Of a DNA stretch of 64,000 bases, positions 22,501 to 34,491 are shown piece by piece. The translations under genes and the position numbers were made by a program. The notes beneath the pieces were generated by a model, which saw nothing but the letters and a program-made list of their open reading frames with translations, was not told the origin of the DNA and made no database searches. The stretch is from Pleodorina starrii (taxonomy: Eukaryota; Chlorophyta; Chlorophyceae; Chlamydomonadales; Volvocaceae), in NCBI GenBank assembly GCA_030267565.1, contig BRXU01000001.1:5704001-5768000 (forward strand), given 5' to 3'. Within the stretch, counting starts at the first letter, position 1; every line of letters begins with the position of its first letter.

Positions 22501-24666
22501 CCCTATCACCCATCACCCACACACCTCTTGAGGCCCAGCACAGCGCCCCTCAGCTGCTCCGTGTATGACGACGCCTTTTGATTGTTGCGGAACAGCTGCG
22601 AGCCCCGGAGCTCCAACTGCACAGGAGGGGCCGAAAGGAGCCCCAAAAGGGCGCATTGATGGGAGGGGTAAAAAGTGATACCGCAGCGGAGACGGAGACG
22701 GCGTTAGCGAACGGACCCAGAACCCAGTTATACTTACCGAACATACCTGTAACCTTAACGAGCTGAAAATACGCTGCGACCGCGTCGCCGCCAGACCAAC
22801 CCAGACCGACGATTACACGCGACAGCACAAGAACGGCACGAACGCCCGGACAGAACAACCCGACAGATTGTAGACTCACCTGCGCTCAATGGAGGAAGCG
22901 AAGCGGGAAGATTTCGAAGGAAAAAGGGCGTGAGTAACGGCAATGGGCAACGGCAATGGCAGCGAAGGAAGGAGCGAGCAGGCAGGCAAGCAAGGCAATA
23001 CACACAAAAACCCACGAAGGAGCTGGGGCGGCGACGCGGCGCAAAAGAGGGCAGGAAGGGGCGGCGGGGCAGAGAAGAAAGGGATACGGATGGGCAAAAC
23101 GTACGACGGCAAGGAGGCGTAAGGCGGAGGAGAAAGGGCAAAGGAAAAGAGAATGGCAAGGAGAACGTCAAAGGGAAGGAGAACAGCAGAAGGAAGACGA
23201 GGCTGGGAGGGACGGAAGGCGGGGCGGGGCGGGGCGAGGGGGCACGAGGGCAAGAGCAAGGACGAGGAGAAGGGGAGAACGACGGCAGGGCGGGCGGAAA
23301 GGGCGGAGGCAGCGGGGCGCGGGAAGACGATGCGGGGCGCGGGAAGGTGCGAAGTGCAGGAGGGGCCGGGGGATGGGAGGGGGAGGCGGTTCCGGCATTC
23401 CTATCTAAAACCTCGTCCAAACCAGCCGTTCGTGAAATGAACGAACCATCCAATGTCCAATTGCGTGAATGCACGCACATGACCACGAGAGCTCAGTCGC
23501 GTTCCTTCCCAGATCCCCACAGGGGCCCCGGGGTTCGTTCGGCCGCCAATCATGTCTGCCCAGCCGGGGTCTGCCTTGCGAAGCAGCCCTACGCCAGTGT
23601 CCAGCCGCCCGGCCGCCCCACCAGCTCAATGACAGCAACCCTTCCTTCCCCCTTTCCCCCGCGCACCAGGAGCGGTAGCCCCATCGCTCGCGGCTGCCTG
23701 AACGACACGCTGGCGGTGTGGCTGTTTTCAGTGCCGTACTCAAAGTTGGCCCCCAGGTGCTCCGCATTGCCTAGTGCGTTGCTCATCGAGGCGCCTAGCT
23801 CCAGAGTGCGCTCGCTGTCCTCCACGTACGTCGCGGCCCGGACCTTGTACCAGTTGGCCTCCTCCAGCCGCACGTCCACCGTGCAGGCCGACGGGTCGTC
23901 CTGCAGGGAGTCAGGGAGTGATATGGCAGGGGAGGAGGAGACGGCGGCATGCGTGTGGGTGCTGGGGCAGGGCAGGTCAAGGCCGCCTGCAGACTCACTA
24001 GGTTCGGGGAGCGCACTAAGTGTGGCAGGTTTGAGCGTTTGACCCAGCTGACCTTCGCGCTACCAGATTACAAGTGTGGGACGCCAACAACCAATCTCTC
24101 AAGCAGGAGGCGCCGTGATAAGACGTGCGATGCTCATTATGACGGGCGGCCCATGAACCGCCATGGCCTTTGAATCTGGCGCCACACGCGACCGCCGTGG
24201 CAAGTGCCGTGCAGAACGACGCCCGCCCCAGCCCCCCGTGTTTCCCTGATTAGGCAGCCGTAGCGTCACAGCGGCGCCAGCCGCCCCCCACCCACCAACA
24301 TACCAGAGGCTCCTCATGCGCGAAGAACTCGACTTTGTTGAAGACGCCCAGCTGCTTCAGCCGACGGCCTGCCGCGTCCAGCTCCTCATGCACCTCCGAC
24401 AGCGTCTGTGCATTGTGTATTGACTCCAGTTCTCGCTCGATCATATCGGATCGTGTCCGAAAGGCGCCGCCGTTGAAACCTTCAAGCTGCTGGTTAATCT
24501 GAACGACCCGGCACGGCTTGTCCTTGATGCGCTCATACAACTCAGTGTAGTCCACGGGCTGGGGCACAGTAACCGATTCTTCGGCCCCCCGCTGATTTCC
24601 TGCAGTCGCTTCATCCTTGCTCGTTGGGGCCGGCCCACCCACTGCTGGTGATGCGCCGCTCGCCAT
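19523..24666 (-). CDS. Sam50/SAMM50, Omp85-family mitochondrial outer-membrane assembly protein
   Basis: Core of the SAM/TOB complex that inserts beta-barrel proteins into the mitochondrial outer membrane. Nine exons join in phase to give 520 residues: 24666-24304, 23900-23667, 22616-22525, 22182-22092, 21740-21464, 21214-21111, 20627-20508, 20197-20107, 19713-19523. An Ala/Thr-rich start is followed by a single POTRA-like region (PCRVVQINQQLEGFNGGAF, LKQLGVFNKVEFF). Then comes the 16-stranded barrel with the family signature ADRFFLGGPSSLRGFKFK, NLHGHAFVNGGNV, and the C-terminal FRWSCGAGLVVPTPLGRFE...LGFAAS. The ATG at 24666 is used because the frame extending further upstream has no ATG. The intron 22617-23666 is long and strongly purine-rich on the plus strand. 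Head-to-head with eIF3j. Confidence 0.93.
22880..23400. other. Strand-asymmetric purine-rich stretch in a Sam50 intron
   Basis: Plus strand is dominated by AAGGAG/GGCAAGG/GGGGCGG-type purine runs, hence a long polypyrimidine tract in the Sam50 pre-mRNA. The purine bias leaves the plus frames open (22930-24042), but no recognisable protein results. Confidence 0.6.
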
Positions 24667-25099
24667 CACTTCCGTCACAGGGACCGCAAGCCACACTCTG
24701 GTATAGATCGCACGCTTTTATTACCCAATAAGTACGCTATGTTGTCAGAAAATATTATTGCGACTAGTGTTGTAATCGTCGCTGGACACCGGTGCCTAAA
24801 TCTCCGGGACAGGCCTTGCAATCCAGCAACGGGGATATGTAAGATACCTGGTGCCGCTACGGGTAACGGTTTCTACTTTTACCTTTAGGATAGCGTCGCG
24901 TAAACGTCGCGGCAAATTGAGTCGTCCCGTACAACCGTGTTGTTCCGCTCGTCCACCTTTTCAGTGCTGCAACCCAACTGCACCTGTTTTGTCCTTGTAA
25001 GCTTAAGCTTATTACACCTCAACGCTGCGAGCGTGTCTATCGCGTTTTTATAGCTGGTGCCAACTGCTGGTTTTCTTTGCCTCGACGTGTACTGACAAC
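24667..25099. promoter_or_regulatory. Divergent promoter region, Sam50 (-) / eIF3j (+)
   Basis: 433 bp between head-to-head starts, AT-richer than its surroundings around 24700-25050. It must contain both promoters; no motif assigned. Confidence 0.6.
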
Positions 25100-26638
25100 A
25101 TGGCTGACGATCTAGATGATTGGGAGACGGCTGACATTGACTCGGATTTGTCAAAGCCAGCGCCAGTGGCCGTTAAGCCGGCGCCGGCTTTTGAAACCAA
25201 GGGCGAGGCAATCCTGGCTAAGATCAACGGTCCTGACATGTCTCAATTTGAGGACGAGGATAAAAACTTTGCAGCGCCCGTGGAACACGCTGTCCCAGCG
25301 CCGCAGGTGAGTCGTCGTCAATTCCAGCGGCCGCTGCAGTTGGAGCTGCAAGAACCGCAGTCTTTGTGCTTACCTTGTTGCGCGCATCGAATTGAATTGC
25401 GGCAGCTGGCCAATCCCGTTTTTGACATCCGTATTCTTGGTTCCATGTGCAGCCAAAGAAGAAGGAGGAGAAGAAGTACCGCGAGGAGCGCGTGGAGGTT
25501 GACACGCCCCTAGACGACCCAGTCGCGGAGAAGCTTCGGCGGCAGAAGTGGGTCGGGGGCGGGGCGTTCTGTGTGGCGTGGTGGAGGGGCGGGTAGGGGT
25601 TCCTGCACGCAAGCTTCGCACCGGGACGGTGTTCTACCATTTCCATGGTTTATTTGCAGCAAGTAGTAATGCTGCGGTTTATGGCGCGTGAGCTTGTACG
25701 CCCGAACCAAACACTACCAGCGTACCAGGGTCGCGCACTCGCCCTGCACGGGTGAGAGGTGCGGCCACCGGTCTGCCAACGCTCTCTCTGTCCACCCGTC
25801 GCACGATCTGCCTCTGTCTAATGAAGTGGGGACAGATGGACGCTCGACCGGGGGCTCAGGTGTGACGCCTCTGTCCAACACCTTGGTCCACGTGCGCAGG
25901 CTGGTCGAACAGGCGGATTATGATGCCGCACGCGAGCTGTTCGACGGCGTGTCTACGCTTAAGCCGCTGGAGAGCTATCTGCCAAAGTCGCTCAAGGAGT
26001 TCGAAGACTTTGCCTCTGAGATTGTGGCGCGGCACGTGGTACCACAACGCGAGTCGAAACACTTCAAGGCCTTTGTGAAAGCTCTCGTGAAGGCGGCGGT
26101 GGAGCCCCTGGGACCCGAGGAGGTGAAGGACGTGGAGACCTGCCTGGCGGGAGTCCGGTCCGACAAGGCCAAGGTCCGTGTGTGTATGTGTGTGTGATGC
26201 ACATGTTCCTGTCATTACCTGCATATCTGGACATGTCCGTGTCACCACATGGCCGTCGCGCGGGGACCTCGTGCGCCGAGTGTCTTCGCTAACGCCCGGG
26301 GCCAGGGGCCAAGCATGTCTCCAGGGTCCATACCCTAGCGAGGCCACTCCTCGGCAGGATGCAGTAGCCTGACCTCTTCGACACCTGCTTGTGATCTGGA
26401 CATCAAGCTTTCGTGCTGTGCACGCCATGCATGGCACCCAGGTATAAGGTGTGCGTTCAAGCCCCCTCTTGATCGACAGCATGCTCGTCCCGTTTTCCTC
26501 ACGCAGAAGAAGAAGGAGGAGGAGGAGAAGAAGAAGGGCGGCAAGAAGACCCTCAACATGGGGAAGGTGGGTCTCTCCGCGGGCCTGGACGACTACGTGT
26601 ACGAGGACAACATGGACGGGGACGAGGACTTCATGTGA
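25100..26638 (+). CDS. Translation initiation factor eIF3 subunit J (HCR1) homologue
   Basis: Four exons (25100-25306, 25453-25547, 25900-26173, 26507-26638) give 235 residues in phase. The acidic N-terminus MADDLDDWETADID, the segment GEAILAKINGPDM, a Lys/Glu-rich middle, the conserved helical block (LVEQADYDAARELFDG, PLESYLPKSLKEFEDFA) and the Lys-rich C-terminus ending DDYVYEDNMDGDEDFM fit eIF3j. In yeast and human the protein is a loosely bound eIF3 subunit that acts at the 40S decoding centre and in ribosome recycling. Length matches the family (about 220-265). The third donor (GTCCGT) is weak. Confidence 0.9.
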
Positions 26639-27747
26639 GGGGACAGGGGGACGGCGCTGGCTGGGGATCAAGATCGGGACCAGGGCAGGGGCCGGATCTG
26701 ATTTATGCGATAGCCTACGACGGTACGGAGCTGACAGGAGGGTGGTGCCGTGCTGAGTGCAGTGGGAGCCACTATCGCGCATCGGCACCCTCCGTGTACG
26801 ATGCCCGGGTGGTGTGATGGCGGGGCTGTCTTGGTGCCGTACTGCCGCTGGCGGTGAAGTGTTGGCAGCCTCCGGATGGGGCGCTGGGTGGAGAGGAGTG
26901 AGCGTGTGTGTGTGTGTGTGTGCTCGGGGATCAGCAGTGATGAGTGAGTGAGTCGGCCAGATTGTGGCCAGAAACTCCTGGGGTGTGGACCACGTGCGGC
27001 TCGACTGAGTGGGGGTACGGAAATTAGGGTGGCATGACACTTCAGGAGCTAGGTGAGCGGACAGGCGCTGGGTGAGAATGGGGGTGCTTGTGGGGACCAA
27101 GAATCGTCTTAACCAGCTGCACACTTCAGCTCTAGTCGCAGATCGTTGTGGGGTGCGTGTACATAGTCTTGGCGTTGGATTGGTTTCCATGGACACCTCG
27201 CTGAGTGCGCTTCCCGCTTTTGTGCGTTGGCAGTGAGGTGCGCTTTGCCGAGCACCCGGCACGAGGTGGATGCATGTTGCAGGGGAGACAGCTGCCTGGC
27301 TGTGGGCGGATCGGACTGGCAGCATTGGTCAATGCATGGGCCTCCGCGCGGGTTTCCACAATTTGAGTTTGCCGTTTGCGCACCTCGCTCCAAATCGTAT
27401 ATGCTTTTGCACCAAGTTATCAGCCGAGACATGGGCACACCAGCGTGGCACTCCACATCTTTACATGTGGCCAGCAAGTACAGCTCGTGTCGCCGACCCT
27501 TTCGCTCGGGCAGGCCCAAGCAGACACGGCGCATCACGTACCAAGCGAGGGCGTGGCGGCACCAGGCATCCCGGCACAGCAGCACATGAGCACACCCCGA
27601 CAAAAATCACGTAGCGTGACACATTTCAGTTAACGAGACGGGACCCGATATCCGATTCCTGTTCCGTAAAAGAGCGCGCAGCTTGCGTGCACTCCTTGTG
27701 CCGTGAGGTTCGTACAGCCTCATCATATCAGAGATGCGTCCTGAGCG
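26639..27747. other. Convergent 3' spacer, eIF3j (+) / Kir channel (-)
   Basis: No gene recognised. Contains a TG run near 26900-26922 and a minus-strand TGTAA (27461-27465) suited to the channel gene. No clear TGTAA was seen for eIF3j. Confidence 0.55.
27461..27465 (-). terminator. Candidate TGTAA poly(A) signal for the Kir gene
   Basis: TTACA on plus, about 285 nt beyond the channel stop at 27748. Positional assignment. Confidence 0.45.
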
Positions 27748-30700
27748 CTACGTGGCTTCCGATCCGGGCTGCGGGTCCGCCTCTGCCACCTCCCCCTCGT
27801 CACTCTGCTGCTGCTGCTGCATGTTGTAGGCCTGGATGTTCTCCAGCGCAGCAAACAGCGACCGGGTATTGTGCCAAGTCCGCTCCGAGTGTTGTTTTCC
27901 GCCCTGTGGTTTCGTGGGGCGGGACAGACAGACGCAAGCAATGACGTGGCCTTCGGTGAAACCCCATCTTGCAAGTACGGTAATTACCTCATGTGGCGCC
28001 GAGAGTTGGGCAGTGCAGCTGTCACAGTACACGTTGCCGGGAAGGAATGGCAGCCAATAACCCACTTACTTGTGTTTCGGGATTCATCCCCGTGCCGGTC
28101 GTCTGCCGCTGGCCACTCGCCCCGGTCATCCATTGGCCTCCGGACCAGTACGTGGTGGTGTTGCCCCCGGAGCTAGGTTCGTCGCTGTTCCCGGTCGCAT
28201 CGTCCTCTGAACGGCAAGGGAAGCAACACCATGCGTTGTCGAAGCAGCAAGGGATTGCAGGCACTGCGGTGGGCGACTTCACAGCTTACTAACCCGCACA
28301 GCTTTAGTATTGCCACGGCGCATAACCACTTAACCAGCACGAAGCATCTACAAAACCACAACAAGCCCTCGCGCCAGTGCCAGACACAGAAACATTCCTC
28401 TTGACACAATGGCAGGGCCACGTACGGGGCAGGAAGTCAGGCCACCAAGTCCCTCACCTGCACGCCGGCCAGGGCCCGAGGGCACCACCCCGGGAGCTGC
28501 GAACCCCACCACCGGCCTGGCCTGGCCATCTGCTCCGACGGATTGCAGCCCGATCGTGGAGGGGCTGCGCTGAATGGCGGCGGGCCGCAGCAGCTGTGGA
28601 AACGAGGGCGTTCGCGACAGATGCGCCGCCTGAGCGACTGGGAATACAAGCCCAGGGGGTTCGAGCGCGCGCACCGCAGCAGCGGGAGGCGCAAGCTGCG
28701 AAGGCTGCTGATGCTGCAGGAACAGCGCGGTCAGCGAACCAGACGACCCTGAGCGCTCCGTGCCCCCTTGCGCAGACACGGCTGCGAGCCGCGGCGCCTG
28801 CAGCGGTGTATCCAGCCGAGATTGAGCATGAAACAGGGCGAGAATGCAAAATGCGAGGGTTACTTACCCAAGGGGGCAGGAAACACAACAAGTGCAGTAG
28901 GCATCACACGAACTCTAGTAGTGAGCACTCCCATCTAGCCGCCATCTAGCCGCCGCGAAGCTTGGCCGGGTATCCGCTAGGCTTGTGTACCCTCACCCCC
29001 CCCAGCCCAACATGAGGGCCCATGGCCCGACGCGGCACCCACCGGCCGGGGTCCACCGGGAGCCAATGGCGGGAGAAGCGTCATCGGCTGACTGCCCGAA
29101 GGACCGCCCTGATCTGCCGCGCCAGTGCCTGGCATGGGGCCGTAGCCCAGAGCACTCGGCCGTGGAGAGGGCGAGCCCTGCACACACCATCATACGCATG
29201 GCGCCCAGCCTGGGGCTTTAGAATGAGCAGCTGCACACCACATTACCGGCATTGCAAAAATCACAAGAGCAGTGCGTTGGTGGCTGCTGTGGCCGCAGAC
29301 AGCCGCCCTCATTTCCCTCAAGCAGCCACGGTTCGCCAGCCCACCCACAGCACGCAGCTGAGGTGGCCTCCCTAGAGGCTAACGACAAAGGACTCTTGCG
29401 AAGCCGCCGCCCACGGGACCCCCACCCACCGGAGTCCCGAGCTGCTCCATCGTCTTTAGCGGCGCGGTGGCATGGAACTGGCTCCAGTCCACGGCTGCCC
29501 CCAGCTTGGATGAGGTGCCGCTCCCGGTCAGCACCACGGGCAGGAACACGTGGCCCCACTGCACGACCCACGGACAGACACATGAGGGGGGGTGCCATCA
29601 ACTGCAAAAAAACGCGTCTACTTGCGGGACGTGCGGGACAACTTGCGGGACAGCACGGCGCAGCTGCATGCCCATCGTTCACTGTTTGCGGGGTCACCGT
29701 GGAGCGCCCCACATGGGCCATGGCATCCGCACACGGGTTGCGTACGACATGCGGGCGCACACAGCGGGCTTTGTTTGGGCTTCTGACTTGACGTCCGCTC
29801 CTGATGTCCGGGTGGCGCCAGGCCTGGTCCATGCACCCACCTTAACGTCCCCCAGCACGCGGTACACGCGCGTCCTCGTGATCACCTCCTGCCGAGAGTA
29901 CAGCGTACCCTGCACGCAGCCGCAACCACACACACGGGGCCCCGTCAGCAGCGTGGTGGCAGCTCCCTGCCGTTTCCGCACGCCTCGCAGCGCGTTTGGG
30001 TCTCACGTGTACACTTGTATTGCTGGCGGCACTTTGGCCAATGGCGCACCCAGTACGGAGATGGGACGCAGCTCGGAGGGTGCCGGACGACCACCTGGCT
30101 TCCCAAACAAGTGAGAGGGCCCGGCCGCACGTCCTTAACTTGTCCAAATTCCTCGCGCGCATGCACATCACATCACATAAGCACACCATTGCACATTGGA
30201 TCGACACACGGCCCATAACACTTCGGCGTCGCTCACGCCAAAACAGCCGCTAACTACCTCTCTACCCGGGCATCCCAACTCCCGCCGCGCAACGCACCCG
30301 GGCCACCACCACCAGTTCCGCATCCGCGTCCCTCTGCAAGCCCCGCTGTGAGGCCCAGTGCGCCACCGGGCTGCGGGCGGGGTCCAGGTCGTGAACCAAC
30401 GTGACCGGGTACCTGCGGGGGGGGGATCGAGGGGAGGCCGGCCGGGTACCGTGTACCGTGTGTCGCCCGCTGTCCGGAACAGCGAGCTTCAGGGAAGCGG
30501 GCGGGCACTGCGAGGCTGCGGCAGACCAGCGGCCCTTCACGTTAAAACGCTGCGGCTCAACCGGTCAGGAGTCCTTTGGGCGCAGCTGAGGAGGGGACCG
30601 GCCCAATGAAACGAACATGCCCACAAACAGAAACTCGGCTGTCGCAGGAGCCGATCCGATCCGATTCGTTGCTTGCCTCAGCAGCAGGTCCACCGGCTCC

Positions 30701-33700
30701 AGCTCCAGGGGGTGCTCCTCGTACGGTATCGTCTCGCCCTCCTCTGTGGTGGTGACATGCCATCGATACAGGTGCGCGGTCACCTGAGGGCGGGCACATG
30801 GACGGCGGATTGACGGTCCATCCGTTGAGACCTTCCACTGACGGATGCCGACCCAACAACGTGCGGAGGGCACCCGCGGGACAGGTTTCTGCGGTCTTAT
30901 TTGGTCCGCATTTGGTACTGCATTGCATTGGAGGCAATGCTCTCATGGCCCGGAGCCCCGGGCAGCTCTCCCGACCCGCCATGCCACCGCGGCGCGTGCA
31001 GCCATCTGGAGGGATCCGACCACCGCAGCTCTCTTGCTGCTGCCCACCCCCCGAACCCCGCAGTCGCACCTGCACATCGACGACGTGGCCGGGAAATGTG
31101 TCCCCAAGCCTGCAAGCAGGAACACACGGTGTACGGAACAAGGGGGCCACGCCTTCAGGACATCGGCAGGGAAGGAATGGCAAACCACCGCAACGCCCGC
31201 AACGTGCTGTCGCGCTGGCAGAAATCCTTAGACGCTGCAAGTACCCTCCTCGAACAATCCCGGCGGCAACGGACTCGCGGCCATACCTAGCACATGGCGC
31301 AAGCAGGGCACACGCGTCGCGGCTTCAGGGCAGTGCACAAACCTGCGCTTACCTGAACATGAGGTACGGGCGGCCGTTGCGGTAAGCCACCACCGCATCC
31401 GACGACAGCACCAGAGTGTTCTCGTTCAGCAGTCGAGCCGGAACCAAGTTGCCAGCGCCCACGCCGGCCACCACCTAGCACATGGCAGGACACGGGCGCG
31501 ATGGCAGACTGACGCTTGCTGGCCTAGGCGCGGGCGGCGAGCTAGTCGCCCAGCCACCCGCATTCCACGCGACAGTGACAGCTGCACCCAGCTGCCCAAC
31601 ACGGACTCGGGCGGCTGCTTCGCCGCGAACCCACCTTCCTGCTCAGTCGGTTAGGCTGCGTCATCTCGTCGCTCAGGCCGGGTTGCGGCTCCACATCATG
31701 GAACCTGCAACGACCACAACGAACACAACGACCACCAAGCCACACCGCTGTCAGCCTTGCCAGCGCAACGCGGCAGTTCGGGCGCGACAAGACAAAGTGC
31801 CGACGTTGCCAGTCAAGCTTTCACCGCAGCGGCCGGCACAACGGGTCGACCAGCCCGAATCCCTTCTGCACTGGGTTGCGTATTTCATGCGCTGCTGGTC
31901 TGCTGGTGCGGGTGCCACCCACCTGGACAGGTCGACCTCGTACTCCGTGCTCTGTTCCTTCGGCAGATGGACGATGTTGACGAACGTGTGACCCCAGTGG
32001 ATCTCCGACGGCAGATAGCTCTGGCGCGCCATGAAGGTATCCCCCAGCTCCGAGGCCGCTTCCAGTGTCACAACGATTTCCGCCCGCATAACCTGCGTTG
32101 CAAGCATCGCCGCCCCAACTTTTCACAAGGAATCCTGTGTACATACACTTCTCACAATGCCGCTGCTCAATACAGGGCGACCGCTGCACGGTAAGGCAGA
32201 CGACCCCAGCGGCCGCAAGTGCAGGGGGGGTTTAAAGGTACTCGTCGCCATGCATCACCAATGTCCAATAGTGTGCGCTGTCCTCTGCCGCTCTGCCGGC
32301 AGGACATGATCACATGAACCCACCTCCAGGTCCAGGGCTGACAAGCCAAACAGAGGGCTGGTTTCGTCGATCGCGTGCTCCACCGTGACCGGCAGCAGCA
32401 GCGTGCACTCCAGCGACACCGACAGCTCCTGTGGGCCCAAAGCAGAGGTGCGACACAACAACTTGGTGGAGTCAGTTGCTTCGCCGGCAATGAAGGAGGC
32501 CGGAGTCAGTGCTGCGGGGCGCCCTGAACGGAGTCCCCCGAAACGACCCCCCATGCCTCAACATATCGTCCCTCCATCATCCTCCGCGGAGCCATAAGGA
32601 AATGACCACCCCATCGGCAGCGAGTGAGTCACACAGAAAGCCCAGCCCAGCGCGATAGCTCCCGCACCTGGGCCAGCACCGGCATCGTTTCGCCCTCGGC
32701 AGTGCGCCTGCCTCCCCACGAGTACATGACGACACGGACCCGCGGGTCGATGACGGACCGCTTCTGGATGTCGGCGACTCGGAACATACTGCGCGCGGAC
32801 GGACAACACAGAGGCTGGCTTCAGGAGCATGCATGACGGTCACAGCATACGTGCCACATGAACCCTGCACGCCGGTACATCGTATGCAGGCGAGCCCCAC
32901 AGCCTTCCTTAGGACGGCGTCTCCTGACGGAAGGCAGGTCTGCTCTCGGTCCCCCGGCTTACAATTTCAGCTGGCCGTCACGACGCGCGATGCAGGCGCA
33001 GTCGCTGATGAGCACCGTCCGCGAGCGCTGCTTGGGGTGTGAGATGCGCGAGAAGACGATGCCCAGAATGACGCTGTCCAGGAGCACCGCCTGCACGCAC
33101 CGGGAACCCAACCGCCACGCAAGCACATCGGCTGGTAGGCCAAACGCGCCAAGTCAAGGGCCGAGGGTGGCGCCCACCCACCCGAACGGCATTGGCGGTC
33201 AGGGGCCTCTGTCGCGACAGGCCTTCAGGGGAGTGCCGGTCCTCCGTCCTGTTCACGGCAGCCGATATGGCCCCACCGCGACAACCAGCCAACACACGGT
33301 AAGGCACAGGGCAGCTCGGCGGTCTCACCTGAAGGGAGTGGATGGACACCAATACAGCAGGCAACCAGCACTCCCCGGTGGCGCGTTCACCGTAGCCTGC
33401 AAAAATGCGGTACAAGAACGGCGTAGTACAGAAACGTTTTGGCGGGACAATCTTTTGGGGCAGACCTTCTCGGATATTTTTCAGATATTTTTCTATCCAA
33501 GAAACAAGGCGTGAGTACGCGGGCCGATCTCAGCAAAGCCGCACCGCCGAGCTAATTCATACTGCTGCGGCGGTGCAGAGCTACCCAGACGTGGCGGGTG
33601 GAAGAGCATGTCCGGTTCAGGCGCACCTATTGTTTGCTGCGTCTCCGTCGCGTACATGAAAGCCGAGCGGAAGCCGTGAAAGCCGATGAAGCACATGTCG

Positions 33701-34491
33701 TTCCACCTGCCAGGCGGACATGCATGTCGTTCGGAAGGGCAGGAAACAGCGAGCAGGCCACTGTGGGTCCCCCGCCTGGACGCTCCTTGCGAGCGCACCT
33801 CCACACGGCGTAGTAGACGGTGCTCCAACCCAGCAACATCAGAAAGTACCACACCACCAGCACTGCGACCAGCTGTATGAGCTTGGCGTTCACGGCGGTG
33901 GTGTAGAAGTCTGCTCACAAGGAAACGCGGGGTTACCAGGGCCGGCTGTCAGTCAGTCACGGCGTCCTCGCCGCCGCACACTTCCTCCCCCCATTCGGCA
34001 CGGCAACCGAACCATGCAGTGCACATAACGATCATACCTCTCCGAAGGATGTGGATCCAGAACTTTTGCGACGTGACGCCAACGTACCGGACACGTGAAC
34101 GCCCAGCGTGCCTGCCACGGGTACGTACGGCGAAGTTTGTCCCTGATAGAAGCACTCGTAAACCCTAGCAAAAAGTTGTCCCACCCCAGCGAGTGCAACA
34201 AGGCAAAAGAAGCTGTTGCACCCTAAGCGCAGTCTGAACGCCGTCTGGATGCAAGCCGAATCCAAAACCCCAAGGCGCTTACTTTCCCGTCTGAACGAGG
34301 CATGCCAGCTTCCTCTTTACACGTTCGGTAGCATAGTAGCCAGCGCCACGGTCAAGAGTCCATTTGTCTGTTTCCATACGTCGCCGTATGACCTCCCTTT
34401 CCTCGATATCCAGCGTCTGCTCCTGGTGACGCCCGGCGCCATGGCTGTGGGATGATGCATCTTTTAGCAGCCATTCTTGCATGCCTTGCAT
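27748..34491 (-). CDS. Inward-rectifier (Kir) potassium channel with two tandem Kir cytoplasmic domains
   Basis: Twenty exons join in phase from ATG 34491 to TAG 27748, about 828 residues (animal Kir about 400). In order: slide-helix region (KFWIHILRRDFYTT), M1 (LIQLVAVLVVWYFLMLLGW), pore helix and filter TETQQTIGYGER (split by an intron, exons ending 33627 and starting 33396), M2 (AVLLDSVILGIVFSRI), then Kir cytoplasmic domain 1 (SDCACIARRDGQLKFMFRV, IDPRVRVVMYSW, PVTVEHAIDETSPLFGL, EIHWGHTFVNIVHLP; to about residue 380). A second full copy follows (SSDAVVAYRNGRPYLMFRLGD, YRWHVTTTEEGETIPYEE, PVTLVHDLDPARSPVAH, WGHVFLPVVL...VDWSQF; about 390-575). No second pore lies between them. A 250-residue Pro/Gly/Gln-rich tail ends the protein. 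One intron uses a GC donor (30676). Exact start is uncertain within a few Met codons. Confidence 0.87.

Noticed and set aside
22930..24042. 370-codon plus-strand ORF opposite Sam50
   Set aside because: It covers a purine-rich intron and runs antisense to a Sam50 exon with clear homology; its composition reflects the purine bias.
27748..31474. Second, independent Kir gene for the downstream cytoplasmic domain
   Set aside because: No second pore (TIGYG/TVGYG) or membrane helices and no start or poly(A) signal lie between the two domains; the linking exons join in phase.
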